From: Ureibacillus chungkukjangi
Lineage (GTDB): Bacteria > Bacillota > Bacilli > Bacillales_A > Planococcaceae
Assembly (NCBI RefSeq): GCF_003217295.1
Contig: NZ_QJTJ01000010.1
Coordinates: 41,400 to 105,399 of the forward strand
Length of the DNA stretch: 64,000 nucleotides
Direction: 5' to 3'
A program made the position numbers and the translations under genes. Positions within the stretch are counted from its first letter, which is position 1, and every line of letters starts with the position of its first letter. The notes under the pieces are model-generated. The model was not told where the DNA came from. It searched no databases and saw only the letters and a program-made list of their open reading frames with translations. Of this stretch, positions 1 to 9,660 are shown one piece after another.

Positions 1-405
1 ATATCCTAGTGCATAAGCTCCTGAATCCAAATCGTAAGCTTCCTCGTAATCTATATCTTCATGTATAAATGGATAGTACGACTTTTCCGATTCAATAAAG
101 AAAAAAGGAATATTTGCAGTTTTATAGACTTTTGCATAAGGAGCGGTTGCGGCTTCAGATAAATGCTCCTTCATAATAAATACTGAATCATAGGCCGAAG
201 AAAGATTTTTTAGGTTAATCTCTTCTAGATCAATCTCTTTGAATTGGATATTTTCCTCTCGAACCTCTGGCGCTTTTCCCACAACAGCAATCGTTAAGGA
301 CTTACCATCATACAGAGGACTATCCTCCACCTCATTTTTATCCTCAACACAAGCAGATAAAATAGAAACCACAAGCATTAGAAGCAGTATGATTCTAAAC
401 TTCAT
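1..405 (-). CDS. Lipoprotein of unknown function (3' end outside window)
   Basis: The reading frame is open from the ATG at 405 to the left edge, so the C-terminus is missing. The first 20 residues form a lipoprotein signal peptide: KFR, a hydrophobic stretch, then the lipobox LSAC with Cys about residue 20. The mature part starts with an acidic linker (VEDKNEVEDS), followed by an alternating strand/helix pattern (LTIAVVGKAP, SVFIMKEHL, IPFFFIES) that suggests an alpha/beta binding fold. I do not recognise the family; a substrate-binding or stress lipoprotein are both possible. It is transcribed away from the Nudix gene, across an AT-rich divergent region (406-647) with no obvious operator. 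Confidence 0.7.
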   Translation of the reverse strand, partial: MKFRIILLLMLVVSILSACVEDKNEVEDSPLYDGKSLTIAVVGKAPEVREENIQFKEIDLEEINLKNLSSAYDSVFIMKEHLSEAATAPYAKVYKTANIPFFFIESEKSYYPFIHEDIDYEEAYDLDSGAYALGY

Positions 406-647
406 AATTTAAAATTCCTTTCAACTGTATGTAAAATATTAGATTATTATAAAATTTTAACATATAATTCTATCTAAATTGTAACTTTTTGGTATGGGAA
501 TCGTAAATGTAGTAGATAATATCTTATCGCCTTTTGGAGGACGGTTATTTGATGGCTTTCGATTAGAAACGAAATAAAGTGGGACTTGGCTAATGCAATT
601 TATTAGGGTAAATTTGACCAACTAGTAATCGTATGGAGGGGATTCTA

Positions 648-1142
648 TTGACTTCTACTTATGTAAATTGGGGAGAATCAATAATTAAACTAACTTGGGA
701 AAAGAGCAATGAGCTTCCTAAAAAACAGTTAATCACAAGTGTACATGGCTTTTGTTTTCAGGATAATCAATTATTGCTAGTGGATTTAAATCATAGAGGC
801 TGGGATTTTCCAGGTGGTCATATCGAATTTGGTGAGACACCAGAAGCGTGCTTTAAACGGGAGACTATGGAAGAAGGGTATGTGGAGGGCGATTGTGAAT
901 TGTTAGGCTACATTACCGTTGACCATAGTGAAAATCCTGCATGGACAGAAAGTAGCCCTTACCCGAAAATCGGATTCCAAGTGTTTTATAAAATGGAAAT
1001 AACGAAACTGCATGCATTCGATGGCAAATACGAATCTACACAACGTATTTTTATAAATCCAAATGATGTGTCTACATACTACTCAAAATGGAATGATTTC
1101 TATCAAGAAATACTAAACTGCACCACGAAATCCATTTTGTAA
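648..1142 (+). CDS. Nudix hydrolase family protein
   Basis: Nudix proteins hydrolyse nucleoside diphosphates linked to another moiety, using a metal held by the Nudix helix. The box is visible as GGHIEFGE followed seven residues later by RETMEEGY. It matches GX5EX7REUXEEXGU except that the last Gly is Tyr, preceded by an out-of-register Gly, so activity may be altered. The downstream motif PYPKIGFQVFYKM fits the core sheet. An ATG lies at 633, but GGAGGGG (635-641) is inside that extension and sits six bases before the TTG at 648, so TTG is the likelier start (164 aa). It appears monocistronic. The natural substrate cannot be told from sequence. Confidence 0.8.
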   Translation: MTSTYVNWGESIIKLTWEKSNELPKKQLITSVHGFCFQDNQLLLVDLNHRGWDFPGGHIEFGETPEACFKRETMEEGYVEGDCELLGYITVDHSENPAWTESSPYPKIGFQVFYKMEITKLHAFDGKYESTQRIFINPNDVSTYYSKWNDFYQEILNCTTKSIL

Positions 1143-1519
1143 AACTTAAAAAAAGGGAGTAAGTTAGAGTTTCTTGTGAAGTGGGGAATTATTTGAAAAT
1201 AGTAAATGGGATATAAGGATTTATAGTAATTTTTTTGGCTTGTTATTCTTAAATATTACTTCAAGTAATCCTGATAGAACGCTATTCTATAAGAGCATAG
1301 GTTTGATGATTCTTTTATTAGGAACCTATCTCTTAAATAAAAAAATGACTAAATAAAAAAACTGACTAAAAAATTAGGTTAATGATCGCCTTTTGAATTA
1401 AATAAAATTTTTCGTGCATAATATCAAAGTTAAAGCTTAATAATATCTTTATTCCTAACTCATTGTAGTTCAAACAAAATGAGTCTATGCGAATGAATAA
1501 GTAAAAAGGATTGAACAAC
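1143..1519. other. Gene-poor stretch with a possible small membrane-protein remnant
   Basis: No complete gene is evident. On the + strand, roughly 1190-1357, a frame without an ATG encodes a hydrophobic peptide (FFGLLFLNITSSNPDRT, then SIGLMILLLGTYLLNKK) ending in TAA. It looks like the C-terminal half of a two-helix membrane protein. The only start-like codons upstream (GTG/TTG near 1180-1192) are in other frames, so I treat it as a decayed gene rather than a live one. The AT-rich part from 1360 probably holds the promoter of the secreted protein at 1520. Confidence 0.3.
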
Positions 1520-1933
1520 ATGACTTACAAAAGACTTACTTCAGTATTTGTAGCTTTAGTCTCTGCATTATTTCTCAACATTTCAATGGCTGAGGGCAAA
1601 ATAGCGGATGTTCCTTATTCAGATAGCCCTGAGATACAGGAAGAAAACAGAAAGATGCTAGAGGAGATGGAGGATTACCTATTCAATGATAATGGCATTA
1701 TGGAGCAAGTCTCTGATGTTTTGTTGAAAAATGGGTATAAGACTCGAACAGCACTAGCCTTTTATTCGAAAGAGAATATTCAGCTTAAATTCATCTTAGT
1801 CGATAAAGAAGCAACAGAGGCCGAGCAAGAGAAGGTGAAGTCCATCTTCTTTGAATTAGTTGATAAAAATAATTTAGATCCGAATGCCTTCACTATTAAA
1901 GTGGGCGATGAAAATGATGGACCAGATTGGTAA
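1520..1933 (+). CDS. Small secreted protein of unknown function
   Basis: The 137-aa product begins with a clear Sec signal peptide (TYKRLTS, then VFVALVSALFLNISMA) with likely cleavage after SMA. The mature part is acidic and predicted to be helical (EIQEENRKMLEEMEDYLF), followed by a strand-rich domain (TRTALAFYSKENIQLKFILVDKE). Such proteins in Bacilli are usually exported or envelope-bound, but I know no named family for it. AAAGGA at 1505-1510 is nine bases before the ATG at 1520. The alternative TTG at 1511 directly abuts that site, so ATG 1520 is preferred. A terminator follows 18 bases after the stop, so the gene stands alone. Confidence 0.65.
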   Translation: MTYKRLTSVFVALVSALFLNISMAEGKIADVPYSDSPEIQEENRKMLEEMEDYLFNDNGIMEQVSDVLLKNGYKTRTALAFYSKENIQLKFILVDKEATEAEQEKVKSIFFELVDKNNLDPNAFTIKVGDENDGPDW

Positions 1934-1950
1934 GCTTAAAAAACAATTGT

Positions 1951-1986
1951 AAGAACCTCATCCAATAAAGGGTGGGGTTCTTTTTA
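1951..1986 (+). terminator. Rho-independent terminator
   Basis: A 13-bp stem with G-U pairs (aagaacctcatcc against gggtggggttctt) is followed by a T run. It ends the transcript of the secreted-protein gene. Confidence 0.75.
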
Positions 1987-2201
1987 TTTACTAGTTTTGT
2001 TGGATGCCTCTTTTCTTTAATCGGTGTTATTATGTAAAAAAATGTTAATAGGAAATTTAAAATTTTCATTCTTAAAGTATAATTATAATGAAAATGTACG
2101 TTCTACCGTAAACTTGTACATATTTATCCCTTTTACCCCATATAATTTTCAGATAATTTACACTATAATGTTTTTATGATATACAAATTAATGGAAATAC
2201 C

Positions 2202-2243
2202 TGTTATAATACTGTTATGTTTATTTTAATCTGTATTATAACA
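2202..2243. promoter_or_regulatory. Operator-like inverted repeat before the CoA-transferase gene
   Basis: TGTTATAATAC (2202-2212) and GTATTATAACA (2233-2243) are perfect 11-base inverted arms with centres about 31 bp apart, close to three helical turns. Each arm contains a TATAAT-like sequence, so a protein bound here would cover the promoter. The regulator is not visible nearby. Confidence 0.5.
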
Positions 2244-2306
2244 AAATGGATAAGGTAAATAGATGTGTACATTGTACAATTCATTTTGTACTTAGGGGGA
2301 TGGGAA

Positions 2307-3488
2307 ATGACAATTTTAAAGGGGTTAAAAATTCTCGATTTTTCTTCATTATTGCCTGGTGCATTTACGACGATGATGTTTGCGGACTATGGAGCAGATG
2401 TTATCCATGTGGAATCTTCACGAAGGGTTGATATGATGCGGATTATGCCTCCATATAATGAGGAGAAGGAGTCCTATATTCATCAGCATTTAAACCGTTC
2501 TAAGAAATCACTTACACTCAATTTAAAAACACCTGAAGCAATTGAAATCGTAAAGTCATTGATACAGGAATACGACATTGTCATTGAAGGGTTTCGACCA
2601 GGGGTGATGGAGCGTTTAGGTATCGATTATGAGTCTCTAAAAGCAGTAAATCCAAAGCTTATCTATTGTTCGATCACAGGATATGGACAAACTGGTCCTT
2701 ATCAGCATCGGCCAGGCCATGATAATAACTACCTTTCCATTGCAGGGGTTCTCGATCATTCTCGCTTTAAGGGTAAAAAGCCGGTTGCAATGGGCATTCA
2801 AATTGCCGATATTGCAGGTGGGACATTGCATGCAGCAGTAGGGGTGCTTGCTGCAGCTTTACATCGTGAACAAACGGGTGAAGGCAAGTATATTGATGTC
2901 TCTATGACAGATGCTGCTTTTACTTTAAATGCTTTATATGGAACTTCATTTTTAGCAAGTGGACAATTAGCAAAGCCAGAAGAGGAGATTTTGAATGGTG
3001 GGACTTTTTATGATTACTATCAAACAAAGGACGGTCGCTATTTCTCTGTTGGCAGTCTAGAGCCGCAATTTAGAAAGCTACTATGTGAGGCACTTGATAT
3101 ACCAGAGCTCATTCAAAGTACTTTTAATGATTCTTCTTACACACAAAAGCGTTTCAAAGAAGCCATTAAGGATGCCTTCCTAACTAAAAATTTTGACGAG
3201 TGGCTTGAAACTATTCAAGATTTCGATGGCTGTGTTGAGCCGGTCTTAACCTTTGAAGAAGCCTCTAATCATCCACAGCTTCGAGCTAGACAGATGGTAG
3301 TTGAAGTACCTGATGCTGAAGGGAAAATGCAAAAACAAATTGGTACAGCTATTAAGTTTGACCAAATCGAGCCGACATATAACTTTGTTGGGGCGAAGTT
3401 AGGTCAGCATACAAAAGAAATCTTAACAAAAATGGGTTATTCAGAGGAACAAATTATTCACTTCAATGAAAGTGGCGTTTTAGAATAA
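2307..3488 (+). CDS. Family III CoA-transferase, alpha-methylacyl-CoA racemase-like
   Basis: This 393-aa protein belongs to the CaiB/BaiF family, whose members move CoA between carboxylic acids or racemise 2-methylacyl-CoA. The N-terminal signature LKILDFSSLLPGAFTTMMFADYGA is typical. The stretch GYGQTGPYQHRPGHDNNYLS with His138-Asp139, and IADIAGG with Asp168, match the catalytic region of methylacyl-CoA racemases better than that of formyl-CoA transferases; SMTDA (Asp202) is also present. Racemase or transferase use cannot be settled here. The ATG at 2307 has AGGGGGA six bases upstream; an in-frame ATG at 2265 lacks a site. It is monocistronic, with an inverted repeat in the promoter region and a terminator after it. 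Confidence 0.85.
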   Translation: MTILKGLKILDFSSLLPGAFTTMMFADYGADVIHVESSRRVDMMRIMPPYNEEKESYIHQHLNRSKKSLTLNLKTPEAIEIVKSLIQEYDIVIEGFRPGVMERLGIDYESLKAVNPKLIYCSITGYGQTGPYQHRPGHDNNYLSIAGVLDHSRFKGKKPVAMGIQIADIAGGTLHAAVGVLAAALHREQTGEGKYIDVSMTDAAFTLNALYGTSFLASGQLAKPEEEILNGGTFYDYYQTKDGRYFSVGSLEPQFRKLLCEALDIPELIQSTFNDSSYTQKRFKEAIKDAFLTKNFDEWLETIQDFDGCVEPVLTFEEASNHPQLRARQMVVEVPDAEGKMQKQIGTAIKFDQIEPTYNFVGAKLGQHTKEILTKMGYSEEQIIHFNESGVLE

Positions 3489-3507
3489 TTCACTTATGTA
3501 CAACGAT

Positions 3508-3550
3508 GAAGGGTTTCAGAAGTATTAATATCTGGACACCCTTCTTTAAG
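3508..3550 (+). terminator. Rho-independent terminator
   Basis: gaagggt (3508-3514) pairs with acccttc (3538-3544), with an inner TCAGA/TCTGG pairing, followed by TTT. It closes the CoA-transferase transcript. Confidence 0.6.
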
Positions 3551-3774
3551 TGGATGTAAAATTGGTAGCTGTGGATTTCATAAAACGCCTATAATTGTCA
3601 AAGAATAATTAGAATTACGTGTACGTTTTACTATTTTTGAAACTTTTTCCACTAATAAACGTATATTTTCATAGAGAAGAACCAAAATTAAGGAAATCTT
3701 CATATATTTAATAATTTAATCTTCACGATTTCTTGTTATTATAGAGAGAGAAATTTAGTTTGCGAGGTGATGAG

Positions 3775-4389
3775 ATGAGCAAGATGATTTATATTGTGCT
3801 GACAAAAACAAAAACTGTATTATCAAAGGCAATCCAAATCTATACACAGCATGATTTTAATCATGTCTCGATCTCCTTTGATCCTAAATTAAAAGAGATG
3901 TATAGCTTTGGGAGAAAAAATATCAATAACCCTTGGATTGGTGGTTTTGTGCATGAAAATCCATCCTCCACCTTGCTAAGAGAATCTAACTGTGTAATTC
4001 TTGCTTGTCCAGTTACCAATCAGCAGTATACGCTACTGAAAAATAGAATTACTTATTATAAGAAAAATGAAAATGAGTACAAGTATAATTTCATAGGCTT
4101 GTTTGGTGTTGCATGTCGTGTGAAAATAAAAAGAGAGAGAGCCTTTTTCTGCTCTCAATTCATTTCTACTCTATTTGAAGAGGCCGGCTTGCCCCTGTAT
4201 GGAAAAAGTCCGTATTTTATGCAGCCGAATGATTTCGTCCATCTACCTTACTTATCTTTTATTTATAAGGGAACGATAGAGGATTATATCGGTGAAGCAC
4301 GAGAAATACAGAAGAAAAGAAGATCTCTTTCCACAATACACGCTTTTGCAATTTCAGCTCTTTACATGGGCAGAAACAAAGTCTCTTAA
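3775..4389 (+). CDS. Permuted papain-fold protein (YiiX/NlpC-P60 superfamily type)
   Basis: The 204-aa product fits the circularly permuted papain-like group, which acts as amidases or acyl-hydrolases on peptides or lipids. Visible elements are FNHVSISFD with the likely catalytic His near residue 30, and AFFCSQFIST with the likely Cys in the second half. There is no signal peptide, so it may act in the cytoplasm. GAGGTGA (3764-3770) supports the ATG at 3775; the upstream TTG at 3760 overlaps that site. Its last 36 bases overlap the 3' end of the convergent gene on the other strand. The exact substrate is unknown. Confidence 0.65.
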   Translation: MSKMIYIVLTKTKTVLSKAIQIYTQHDFNHVSISFDPKLKEMYSFGRKNINNPWIGGFVHENPSSTLLRESNCVILACPVTNQQYTLLKNRITYYKKNENEYKYNFIGLFGVACRVKIKRERAFFCSQFISTLFEEAGLPLYGKSPYFMQPNDFVHLPYLSFIYKGTIEDYIGEAREIQKKRRSLSTIHAFAISALYMGRNKVS

Positions 4390-5814
4390 ATCAGCAAAAT
4401 GAGTATCTATTTTTAAATACTTCTTATAGACTTCCATGAGTTTCTCGAAAAGTTCATAGTGTTCTGTTACAAAAAGCGCTTTTAGAACGTTGCATATATG
4501 CTTTGATGTCATATAGGCTATTTCGAAAAAAGGGCTTTTTTCTTCTGGGTAATTTTGCAACCAAATTTCAATCGACTGTACAACATGCTGAGGCGAGTCA
4601 TGGACAATATAAGCAATATCTCGTTGTACAGTTGCCTCTATTTTAAAAATGGCATCCTCGTCAAATTGCTCACGATTAAAGTATTCATATAAACTAATGC
4701 ATGAGGCGATTTCATGCTGTTTAAGAAGCTCCACAACCTCATAGTATTTGTGGTTTTGCACCAATGCATCGATAAGAATATAAAAGATTTGCTCTAGATA
4801 GTTATTGTCATAGCGTTTTACAAGAGTATTCGGCTCTGGCTTAAAATTCGGCAAAACATCACTATACTCTAAAAATAACTCAATGGCATGATTGACTAAA
4901 CGATCATTTTCAATAAGGTATTTTCCAAACTCAATTACTCTTGCAGTATCATTATGCTCAGCAGCAGTAATCGCTTGAATATATGATAATAGCGTATACT
5001 CCTTCTCAGACAAAGCCCATTTTCCATTTCCCCATGAAGAAATAATTTCTTCTATAAGGGAATCGACCTTTCTAAAATGCCGTTTTCCACCATTAAAATG
5101 AGAGATTAAATTATAAAGGTGAAGCTCCTTCAAATGATAGGAACGAATATTTTCTTGATCTAGAAACGAAATCAGATGATTGGTAATAATAACGGATTGA
5201 TTTAAGGTGAAATGGCTTTCTAATAATGATTTGAAATGCTTAATTAATTCATTGGCATTATGAATTGTAGCTAAGGACGTTTGCATAAAAAGAGAGTAAA
5301 TTTTTTTGATAAATAAAACATCCCAAAATTCATGATTATCATTAAGAATAGTATGTACAAAGTATTTATTGCCTACCTGGTAGACGTAAATTTGTCTTAA
5401 GCCACCAACTGATTTTGATTTCGCGATCTTAACCTCTTTCCCAAAAACAAGCCCAATCAAGCTTTCGAATTCTAATCGATTATGTATAGTGATATAGTCA
5501 TGAATAGCTTTTTTTCCTGAATTTGATGAAAAATATGCTTCTAAGCGATCATTTGCATTTTCAAGATCAATCTTTGTTTCCTGTAGAGTTGCATGTAGAA
5601 ATAAATCCACATTTCCCCAGTATTTTTGAGCTAATGTAATAATGAGATTTTGGGCTCTAGTTTTTGTAACTAATATTGAATCAAGTGGAAGTAATGCGCC
5701 AAAAATCTCATGATGAAATGCCTCACTGTGAGTAAGATTCAAAATAGCATCTTCAAGGGGCTCTCCAATTATTCCTTTAGTGGCATTCAGTAGTTGTTCA
5801 TCAACTTTTAGCAT
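4354..5814 (-). CDS. Large helical protein of unknown function
   Basis: The 486-aa product has no signal peptide or membrane segment and no motif I recognise. It is rich in amphipathic helices, and the C-terminal half (FGKYLIENDRLVNHAIELFLEYS, ILIDALVQNHKYYEVVELLKQHE) looks like TPR- or HEAT-type helical hairpins, suggesting a scaffold or binding role. It starts with ATG at 5814 and ends convergently, overlapping the papain-like gene by 36 bases, which is unusual in this otherwise well-spaced region. A wholly uncharacterised Bacillales family is the safest description. Confidence 0.6.
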   Translation of the reverse strand: MLKVDEQLLNATKGIIGEPLEDAILNLTHSEAFHHEIFGALLPLDSILVTKTRAQNLIITLAQKYWGNVDLFLHATLQETKIDLENANDRLEAYFSSNSGKKAIHDYITIHNRLEFESLIGLVFGKEVKIAKSKSVGGLRQIYVYQVGNKYFVHTILNDNHEFWDVLFIKKIYSLFMQTSLATIHNANELIKHFKSLLESHFTLNQSVIITNHLISFLDQENIRSYHLKELHLYNLISHFNGGKRHFRKVDSLIEEIISSWGNGKWALSEKEYTLLSYIQAITAAEHNDTARVIEFGKYLIENDRLVNHAIELFLEYSDVLPNFKPEPNTLVKRYDNNYLEQIFYILIDALVQNHKYYEVVELLKQHEIASCISLYEYFNREQFDEDAIFKIEATVQRDIAYIVHDSPQHVVQSIEIWLQNYPEEKSPFFEIAYMTSKHICNVLKALFVTEHYELFEKLMEVYKKYLKIDTHFADLRDFVSAHVKS

Positions 5815-5932
5815 AGCAATCTTCCTTCCAAAGAAAAATCATACTCAAAATATATCAGATAATTTTGCTTTATTGTACGAAAAAATCCGATTTACCTAAT
5901 TTTGTTAATTTTAAAATGCTCATTTTAAAGAA

Positions 5933-5981
5933 AAAAACGTCTAGATAAGGAGGGATAGGGGACTCCTTTTTAGACGTTTTA
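5933..5981 (-). terminator. Terminator of the small membrane-protein gene
   Basis: aaaacgtcta and tagacgtttt form a long stem with an inner aggag/ctcct pairing. The A run at 5931-5937 gives a U tract on the minus-strand RNA. Confidence 0.7.
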
Positions 5982-6170
5982 TTATTTCTTTTTCGGCTTC
6001 TCTTTTAAAGTGAAGGCCGATAAAATCGTTGCGATATAAACAGCGGCTGTAAATATGATGCTTCCAATCGGTAATTCGCCAGTATTTGAATAGGTTCTTA
6101 TTAAACTAATCGTAAATAGGACAGAGATGAATAGGCATATAAAGAAATGTCGTTTATTGCGTGATTTCAT
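5982..6170 (-). CDS. Small two-helix membrane protein
   Basis: This 62-aa protein has two predicted transmembrane helices (FFICLFISVLFTISLI and IGSIIFTAAVYIATILSAF) with basic ends (KSRNKRH, KEKPKKK), giving an N-in, C-in topology. GAGGTT precedes the ATG and a terminator follows at once, which supports a real gene despite its size. No function is known to me. Confidence 0.6.
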   Translation of the reverse strand: MKSRNKRHFFICLFISVLFTISLIRTYSNTGELPIGSIIFTAAVYIATILSAFTLKEKPKKK

Positions 6171-6366
6171 AGATAACCTCGTTTAAATGTATTTACCTTG
6201 ATGGTAACAGAGCAAAAGAAGTGCTGGCAATTGTTTCGTCCATTGTTCGCTGAATTGTCACGCTTATAATAAATTCAGCTTGGATATTTTCAAACATTTC
6301 ATATTAAACCGTAAAGAGGTAAAATAAGGATATTAGATCGTATGTACAGAAAGGATTTAGTGAACG

Positions 6367-7296
6367 ATGACCTATCTAGCGATGATATTCTACCAAATCG
6401 TTGCACCAATTTTAGTATTACTGGCAATTGGTGCAGGATTACAGAAGAAATTTCAATTTAATTTAAAAGCGATGTCACAGTTGATTGCGTACTGCTTCAT
6501 GCCGGTAGCTGTATTTCTTAATATCTATGAAACTTCTATCGAAATGACAGTTCTTGGACAGGTAGCATTATTTATAACAATATTTATAGGGAGCCAGATG
6601 ATTTTAAGTCACTATATTGCCAAGCTACTAGGACTCGAGACAAGTGAGTCAGCTGTTTTCAAAAATAGTGTTGTCCTTATAAACTCAGGAAACTATGGGA
6701 TTCCTGTTGCCCAAATGGTATTTGCAACTCAGCCAATAGGTGTAGCCATTCAAGTGATACTTGTAATATTTCAAAATGTAACGACTTATACATATGGCTT
6801 GTATAATTTAATTTCAGCTACCAAATCCGGTGCAGAGATTGTCAAAGACTTTTTGAAAATGCCAATTGTCCATGCACTGATTTTAGGTGTTCTACTGAAT
6901 GTTTTCGATATTCAAATCCCACAAACCTTTAGAATCCCTCTTGACCATATAGCGGGTGGATTTGTGGCAGTCGCTTTAATAACACTAGGTGCACAGCTTT
7001 CTCAAATCGAATTAAAGACCATGATGAATAGAACCGTTTTTATAAGCTGTTTTACAAGATTAATAGTAGGTCCGCTTGCTGCCTTGCTTTTTATTTATCT
7101 GCTAAAAATCGATGGGGTAGTTGCACAGTCCCTTTTAATAGCAAGTGCTTTCCCAACTTCTCGAAATAGTTCAAGCTTGGCTCTTGAATATGATGTAGAG
7201 TCAAATACTGCTGCACAAACAGTATTATTTTCTACCATTGTCAGCTGCTTAACAGTAACCTTTGTAATTTATCTTTCAGACGTGCTATTTGGTTAA
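6367..7296 (+). CDS. AEC-family transporter (auxin efflux carrier superfamily)
   Basis: The 309-aa membrane protein has about ten hydrophobic segments in two halves. It carries family hallmarks such as NSGNYGIPVAQMVF in the first half and ALITLGAQLSQ in the second. Bacterial AEC proteins export or import organic acids such as malate or lactate; the substrate here cannot be deduced. It is monocistronic and convergent with katA, sharing a bidirectional terminator. Confidence 0.85.
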   Translation: MTYLAMIFYQIVAPILVLLAIGAGLQKKFQFNLKAMSQLIAYCFMPVAVFLNIYETSIEMTVLGQVALFITIFIGSQMILSHYIAKLLGLETSESAVFKNSVVLINSGNYGIPVAQMVFATQPIGVAIQVILVIFQNVTTYTYGLYNLISATKSGAEIVKDFLKMPIVHALILGVLLNVFDIQIPQTFRIPLDHIAGGFVAVALITLGAQLSQIELKTMMNRTVFISCFTRLIVGPLAALLFIYLLKIDGVVAQSLLIASAFPTSRNSSSLALEYDVESNTAAQTVLFSTIVSCLTVTFVIYLSDVLFG

Positions 7297-7298
7297 AT

Positions 7299-7340
7299 AA
7301 AAAAGCTTCGTAATTCATTGAAATTACGAAGCTTTTATTA
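7299..7340. terminator. Bidirectional terminator between AEC transporter and katA
   Basis: aaaagcttcgtaatt and aattacgaagctttt form a perfect 15-bp stem with T runs on both strands. Confidence 0.8.
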
Positions 7341-7399
7341 TTGGATTGGATATCAATGATAAGTAGACAAGCAAGCAAATAGGCTTATCTAATTTACAA

Positions 7400-8893
7400 T
7401 TATTGACCTACTGTAGCTAAGTAAGGGTTTGAAAGGTCCATACCATCTAAAGTTAAGCCAAGAGCTTTTGCAACACCTTCACCGTAAGCTGGGTCAGCTA
7501 GGTAGCAGTGTAAGATGTGACGGCGTTGAATGAATTCTTCTACACCTTGTAAGTTTTCTGCAGTGTTTTGGAATAAAACTTCTTTTTGCTCTGCAGACAT
7601 TAAGTTGAATAATTTACCTGGTTGCTCGAAGTAGTTGTTGTCATCTTCGCGGAAGTCGTAGATGTCAGCACCACCGTCTAATGCTAAAGCAGGCTCTTTA
7701 TATTGTGGTTGAGCTTGTAATGCATTATAGCTATTTGGATAGTAAGTTAAAGCACTACCGTTGTTTCCGTCAACACGGCCTTGACCATCGCGGTGGTAAA
7801 CCATGAATGGGCAACGTGGTTGGTTAACTGGAATTTGGTAATGGTTCACACCTAAACGGTAACGAGTTGCATCTTGGTAAGCAAATAGACGCGCTTGTAA
7901 CATACGGTCAGGAGAGAAACCAATACCAGGTACTACGTTAGATGGAGCGAATGCTGCTTGCTCTACATCAGCGAAGTAGTTTTCTGCATTTTTGTTTAAC
8001 TCGAATTCACCAACTGGAATTAATGGGTATTCAGATTTGTACCAAACTTTAGTTAAGTCGAATGGGTTATCTTTAGAATTGCGAGCTTGTTCCTCAGTCA
8101 TCACTTGGATGTACATTTTCCATTTAGGGAAATCGCCTTTTTCGATTGAATCGAATAGGTCACGTTGAGAAGATTCACGGTCTTGACCGATTACTTGTGC
8201 AGCTTCTTCACCAGATAAGTTTTTGATACCTTGTTCAGAACGGAAAGTGAACTTCACGTATACACGCTCATTTTCAGCGTTGATCATTGAGTATGTGTGA
8301 GAACCAAATCCGTGCATATGACGGTAGCCGTCTGGAATACCACGGTCAGACATTACGATTGTTACTTGGTGTAATGCTTCAGGTAGGCTAGTCCAGAAAT
8401 CCCAGTTACTATTAGCGTTGTGCATGTTAGTTTTTGGGTCACGTTTAACAACGTGGTTTAAATCTGGGAAGTGTAATGGGTCACGGAAGAAGAATACAGG
8501 TGTGTTGTTACCAACTAAATCCCAGTTACCTTCTTCAGTGTAAAATTTAAGTGCAAATCCGCGGATATCGCGCTCTGCGTCAGCTGCACCACGTTCTCCA
8601 GCTACTGTAGAGAAACGAGCGAACATTTCTGTTTTCTTACCAACTTCAGAGAAGATTTTTGCTTTTGTATATTTAGTAATGTCATGAGTTACTGTGAAAG
8701 TACCAAATGCACCTGAACCTTTAGCGTGCATACGACGTTCCGGGATAACTTCACGGTTAAAGTTTGCTAATTTCTCAATTAAGAAAACGTCTTGTAATAA
8801 AATTGGGCCACGACGACCAGCTGTTAATGCATCGTCATTGCTTACAACTGGAGTACCAGTAGTAGTAGTCAAACGTTGATTATTGTTTGTCAT
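7400..8893 (-). CDS. katA: Haem catalase KatA
   Basis: This clade 3, small-subunit monofunctional catalase (497 aa) converts hydrogen peroxide to water and oxygen. The distal His56 lies in [12 protein letters not shown], the distal Asn at 129/130 in [12 protein letters not shown], and the proximal haem Tyr339 in [14 protein letters not shown]. The family length is normal and no key residue is missing. TAGGAGGT precedes the ATG. A PerR-box candidate lies about 75 bp upstream, which fits the known peroxide induction of katA in Bacillus. The gene is monocistronic. Confidence 0.97.
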   Translation of the reverse strand: MTNNNQRLTTTTGTPVVSNDDALTAGRRGPILLQDVFLIEKLANFNREVIPERRMHAKGSGAFGTFTVTHDITKYTKAKIFSEVGKKTEMFARFSTVAGERGAADAERDIRGFALKFYTEEGNWDLVGNNTPVFFFRDPLHFPDLNHVVKRDPKTNMHNANSNWDFWTSLPEALHQVTIVMSDRGIPDGYRHMHGFGSHTYSMINAENERVYVKFTFRSEQGIKNLSGEEAAQVIGQDRESSQRDLFDSIEKGDFPKWKMYIQVMTEEQARNSKDNPFDLTKVWYKSEYPLIPVGEFELNKNAENYFADVEQAAFAPSNVVPGIGFSPDRMLQARLFAYQDATRYRLGVNHYQIPVNQPRCPFMVYHRDGQGRVDGNNGSALTYYPNSYNALQAQPQYKEPALALDGGADIYDFREDDNNYFEQPGKLFNLMSAEQKEVLFQNTAENLQGVEEFIQRRHILHCYLADPAYGEGVAKALGLTLDGMDLSNPYLATVGQ

Positions 8894-8966
8894 GTTTGTA
8901 CCTCCTAAAATAAATTAAACTCTTCAAAAATGAGTATATCAAAACCACATCATAATTTCTACTAAA

Positions 8967-8981
8967 TTATAATTATTCTTT
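8967..8981. promoter_or_regulatory. PerR box candidate upstream of katA
   Basis: TTATAATTATTCTTT matches 12 of 15 positions of the Bacillus PerR consensus TTATAATNATTATAA. The position upstream of a catalase gene fits peroxide-sensing repression. Confidence 0.6.
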
Positions 8982-9377
8982 TTAAGAAATCTTTATATTT
9001 AATGAACAATTTGTAATATTTAAATTTTGCAGAATTGAGAGTGCTAGGTGGTAACTATGGAGTATGAAAAGCGAGCGGACGCAACACTGTGAATGATTAT
9101 GGTGATTTGGACTGTACGTATTTACAAGTGTTATTTGTAATCATTTTAATACAATAGTAGCTAATTGTGATGTGATAAAAATCACTCTTATTGAAAATAG
9201 GATGTTCTAATTGAAAATAGCGGGGAATTATTTTTCTCGGGCATTCTTTCTATCTATTATTATATAAGATAAACATAAAATTTGGAAAGAAATTAGATTG
9301 TTTGAAAATAGGGTGGAAGTTTTGTGGAATTGAAGAAGCGTTCCGACGTATCCTATTGCAGGATTTCTAGCTGGGGA

Positions 9378-9660
9378 AGTGCTTGGATGGGGTGAGATGA
9401 AATGTGTAAGGGAGTGGGAATCGTAGTGGGATGCGTTTCATAGATGGGATGAAACGCGTAAGGGATGGGAAATTGGATCGGGATGCGTTTCATAGGTGGA
9501 ATGAAACGCATAAGGGATGGAAAATTGTATCGGAATGAGTTTCATAAGCGAAATGAAACTCATTAAAGGAGTAAAATTGAAGTGAGTCGCGTTTCAGTAG
9601 TGAGATGAAACGCATCAAAAAGAACAAAGCTAATCAAAACGCATTCCACAATCAAGCATT
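9378..9660. repeat. 52-bp tandem palindromic array, locus A
   Basis: TTCAT cores start at 9437, 9489, 9541 and 9593 (TTCAG), an exact 52-bp period, with decayed units on both sides (near 9385 and 9644). Each unit has the form arm-TTCAT-N7-ATGAA-arm, then a purine-rich spacer. The arms are ATGCGT/ACGCAT in unit 2 and ATGAGT/ACTCAT in unit 3: both sides change together and pairing is kept. The array fills most of the roughly 1-kb gene-free region between katA and the NO synthase gene. I see nothing else in that region beyond the two promoters and the PerR box. Confidence 0.85.

Noticed and set aside
2246..2431. Short overlapping frame at the start of the CoA-transferase gene
   Set aside because: It overlaps the well-supported gene in another frame and has no homology-like pattern.
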